Positions 12,759 to 13,699 of a stretch of 13,699 nucleotides of DNA are shown one piece after another. The stretch is from Flavobacteriales bacterium (GTDB lineage Bacteria > Bacteroidota > Bacteroidia > Flavobacteriales > Flavobacteriaceae). Each line of letters opens with the position of its first letter. Positions within the stretch are counted from its first letter, which is position 1. The translations under genes and the position numbers were made by a program. The stretch lies in NCBI GenBank assembly GCA_027032855.1, contig JALVLX010000088.1, positions 1 through 13,699 of the forward strand. Direction: 5' to 3'. The notes under the pieces are model-generated. The model saw only the letters and a program-made list of their open reading frames with translations. It had not been told where the DNA came from and did no database searches.

Positions 12759-13699
12759 ACTTGTTACTTTCAACTTTCAACTTTCCGCTTAAATAAGGCG
12801 TCAGCAATGACTTGCCGTCTTTTACTAAATCTTCAGGCGTACCTTCAAAAACCAAATAACCGCCGTTTTTACCGCCTTCGGGACCTAAATCAATGAGCCA
12901 ATCCGCTGATTTGATGATTTCCAAATTATGTTCTATCACCAAAATACTATGTCCGTTTTCAATCAGTGCGTTAAACGAATTGATCAGTTTTTGAATATCA
13001 TGAAAATGCAGTCCTGTTGTAGGCTCATCAAAAATAAATAAAGTTTTTGGTTGGCGATTGCCTTTTGCCAAAAACGAAGCCAATTTTATCCGTTGCGCTT
13101 CCCCCCCCGACAAAGTAGAAGAAGATTGCCCCAAACTGACATATCCCAATCCGACATCTTGCAACGGTTGCAATTTACTGACAATTTTGTTTTGTCCATG
13201 CTGTTTAAAAAAGCTAATAGCTTCATCAACTTTCATCTCTAAAACATCATGAATATTTTTACCTTCGTAAGTAACTTCCAAAATTTCATCCTTGAAACGT
13301 TTACCTTCACACACTTCACAAGTCAAATGCACATCCGCCATAAACTGCATTTCAATAGTTACCACCCCTTCACCTTTACAATGTTCACAACGTCCGCCTT
13401 CAACATTAAAACTAAAATGTTTTGCTTGCAAATGCTTGATTTTTGCCAAGCGTTGCGAAGCAAACAAATGCCGTATGTCATCATAAGCTTTGATATAAGT
13501 TACCGGATTAGACCGGCTGCTACGTCCTATCGGATTTTGATCGATATATTCAATGTGTTCCAACTGTGACACACTGCCTTCCAATGCCGTAAAATCGCCG
13601 ATTTTAGGTCCGTGTCCAAAGAGTTTTTTATGGATTGCCGGATAGATAATTTCAGATGCCAGAGTACTTTTACCGCTTCCTGACACGCCGGTAATAACA
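12757..13699 (-). CDS. uvrA: UvrA excinuclease ATPase subunit, C-terminal part (runs off the right edge)
   Basis: UvrA is the damage-recognition ABC ATPase of nucleotide excision repair. Only the last third or so (about 313 codons of a usual ~940) is present; the reading frame is open to the window edge (VITGVSGSGKSTL), so the gene starts outside. Visible are the Walker A of the second ATPase domain (GVSGSGKST), the zinc finger C-x2-C-x19-C-x2-C (CEHC near 13390, then CEVC), the conserved GRSSRSNPVTYIKAYDDIR, the ABC signature LSGGEAQRIKLA and Walker B TLFIFDEPTTGLH. An ATG-less V at 13686 is internal, not a start. The last eight residues (KLKVESNK) are encoded by heptad repeats (12760-12787), and the TAG comes from the adjoining palindrome. 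Confidence 0.96.
   Translation of the reverse strand, partial: VITGVSGSGKSTLASEIIYPAIHKKLFGHGPKIGDFTALEGSVSQLEHIEYIDQNPIGRSSRSNPVTYIKAYDDIRHLFASQRLAKIKHLQAKHFSFNVEGGRCEHCKGEGVVTIEMQFMADVHLTCEVCEGKRFKDEILEVTYEGKNIHDVLEMKVDEAISFFKQHGQNKIVSKLQPLQDVGLGYVSLGQSSSTLSGGEAQRIKLASFLAKGNRQPKTLFIFDEPTTGLHFHDIQKLINSFNALIENGHSILVIEHNLEIIKSADWLIDLGPEGGKNGGYLVFEGTPEDLVKDGKSLLTPYLSGKLKVESNK
12760..12787. repeat. CTTTCAA heptads inside the uvrA 3' end
   Basis: On the plus strand: CTTGTTA (12760), CTTTCAA (12767), CTTTCAA (12774), CTTTCCG (12781). They encode the terminal residues of UvrA on the minus strand. CTTGTTA is identical to the first unit at the end of the capD-like gene (6627-6633), so both proteins end in SNK. 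Confidence 0.7.

Noticed and set aside
13249..13569. 106-codon plus-strand frame opposite uvrA
   Set aside because: Antisense to the conserved zinc-finger region of UvrA; composition reflects the complement.

Overview
The window looks like a chromosomal segment of a low-GC member of the Bacteroidota. Four things point there: promoter-like boxes of the Bacteroidota type (TAnnTTTG) sit upstream of several genes, no purine-rich Shine-Dalgarno sites are evident, several proteins belong to families typical of that phylum (DUF4199, the PIF1-like helicase with HRDC and HTH tail, the small acidic-tailed STAS-like protein), and the core genes have Bacteroidota-like sequences. The order or genus cannot be fixed from the sequence alone. 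There is no phage, plasmid, transposase, rRNA, tRNA or CRISPR.

Layout. Positions 1-231 are a repeat-bearing leader. The plus-strand block holds lipA (lipoyl synthase), a PIF1/RecD-like helicase 28 bp downstream, a small STAS-like protein with its own promoter box and terminator, and a very basic orphan protein with helicase-associated-domain-like stretches. A bidirectional terminator at about 4781-4815 separates these from a long minus-strand block. Read in its own direction, that block runs: an M23 lipoprotein peptidase, a hotdog thioesterase plus isochorismate synthase pair (menaquinone branch), a CapD/PglF-type membrane nucleotide-sugar dehydratase, a DUF4199 membrane protein, and a GT2 polyprenyl-phosphate glycosyltransferase. 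A plus-strand rhomboid protease diverges from the M23 gene and converges on the 3' part of uvrA, which runs off the right edge.

Functionally this is mostly housekeeping: lipoate cofactor synthesis, DNA repair and unwinding, menaquinone, cell-wall hydrolysis, surface-glycan precursor synthesis and membrane proteolysis. The most distinctive content is not coding. Nearly every intergenic gap from 5.8 kb rightward, and also the lipA flanks, is built from short-period repeats of 7 or 8 bp with different unit sequences (GATTTCA, TTATCYC, TCTAAAT, CTTTCAA, CCGGATG, GGTTAATT). These go together with a family of small palindromes (AGACG...CGTCT) whose arms differ between copies yet stay complementary. 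Two genes (uvrA and the M23 peptidase) take their TAG stop from the same edge of this palindrome, and lipA and the capD-like gene stop inside heptad repeats. At two loci 12.6 kb apart a GATTT heptad pair abuts the same palindrome type, which suggests a composite dispersed element.
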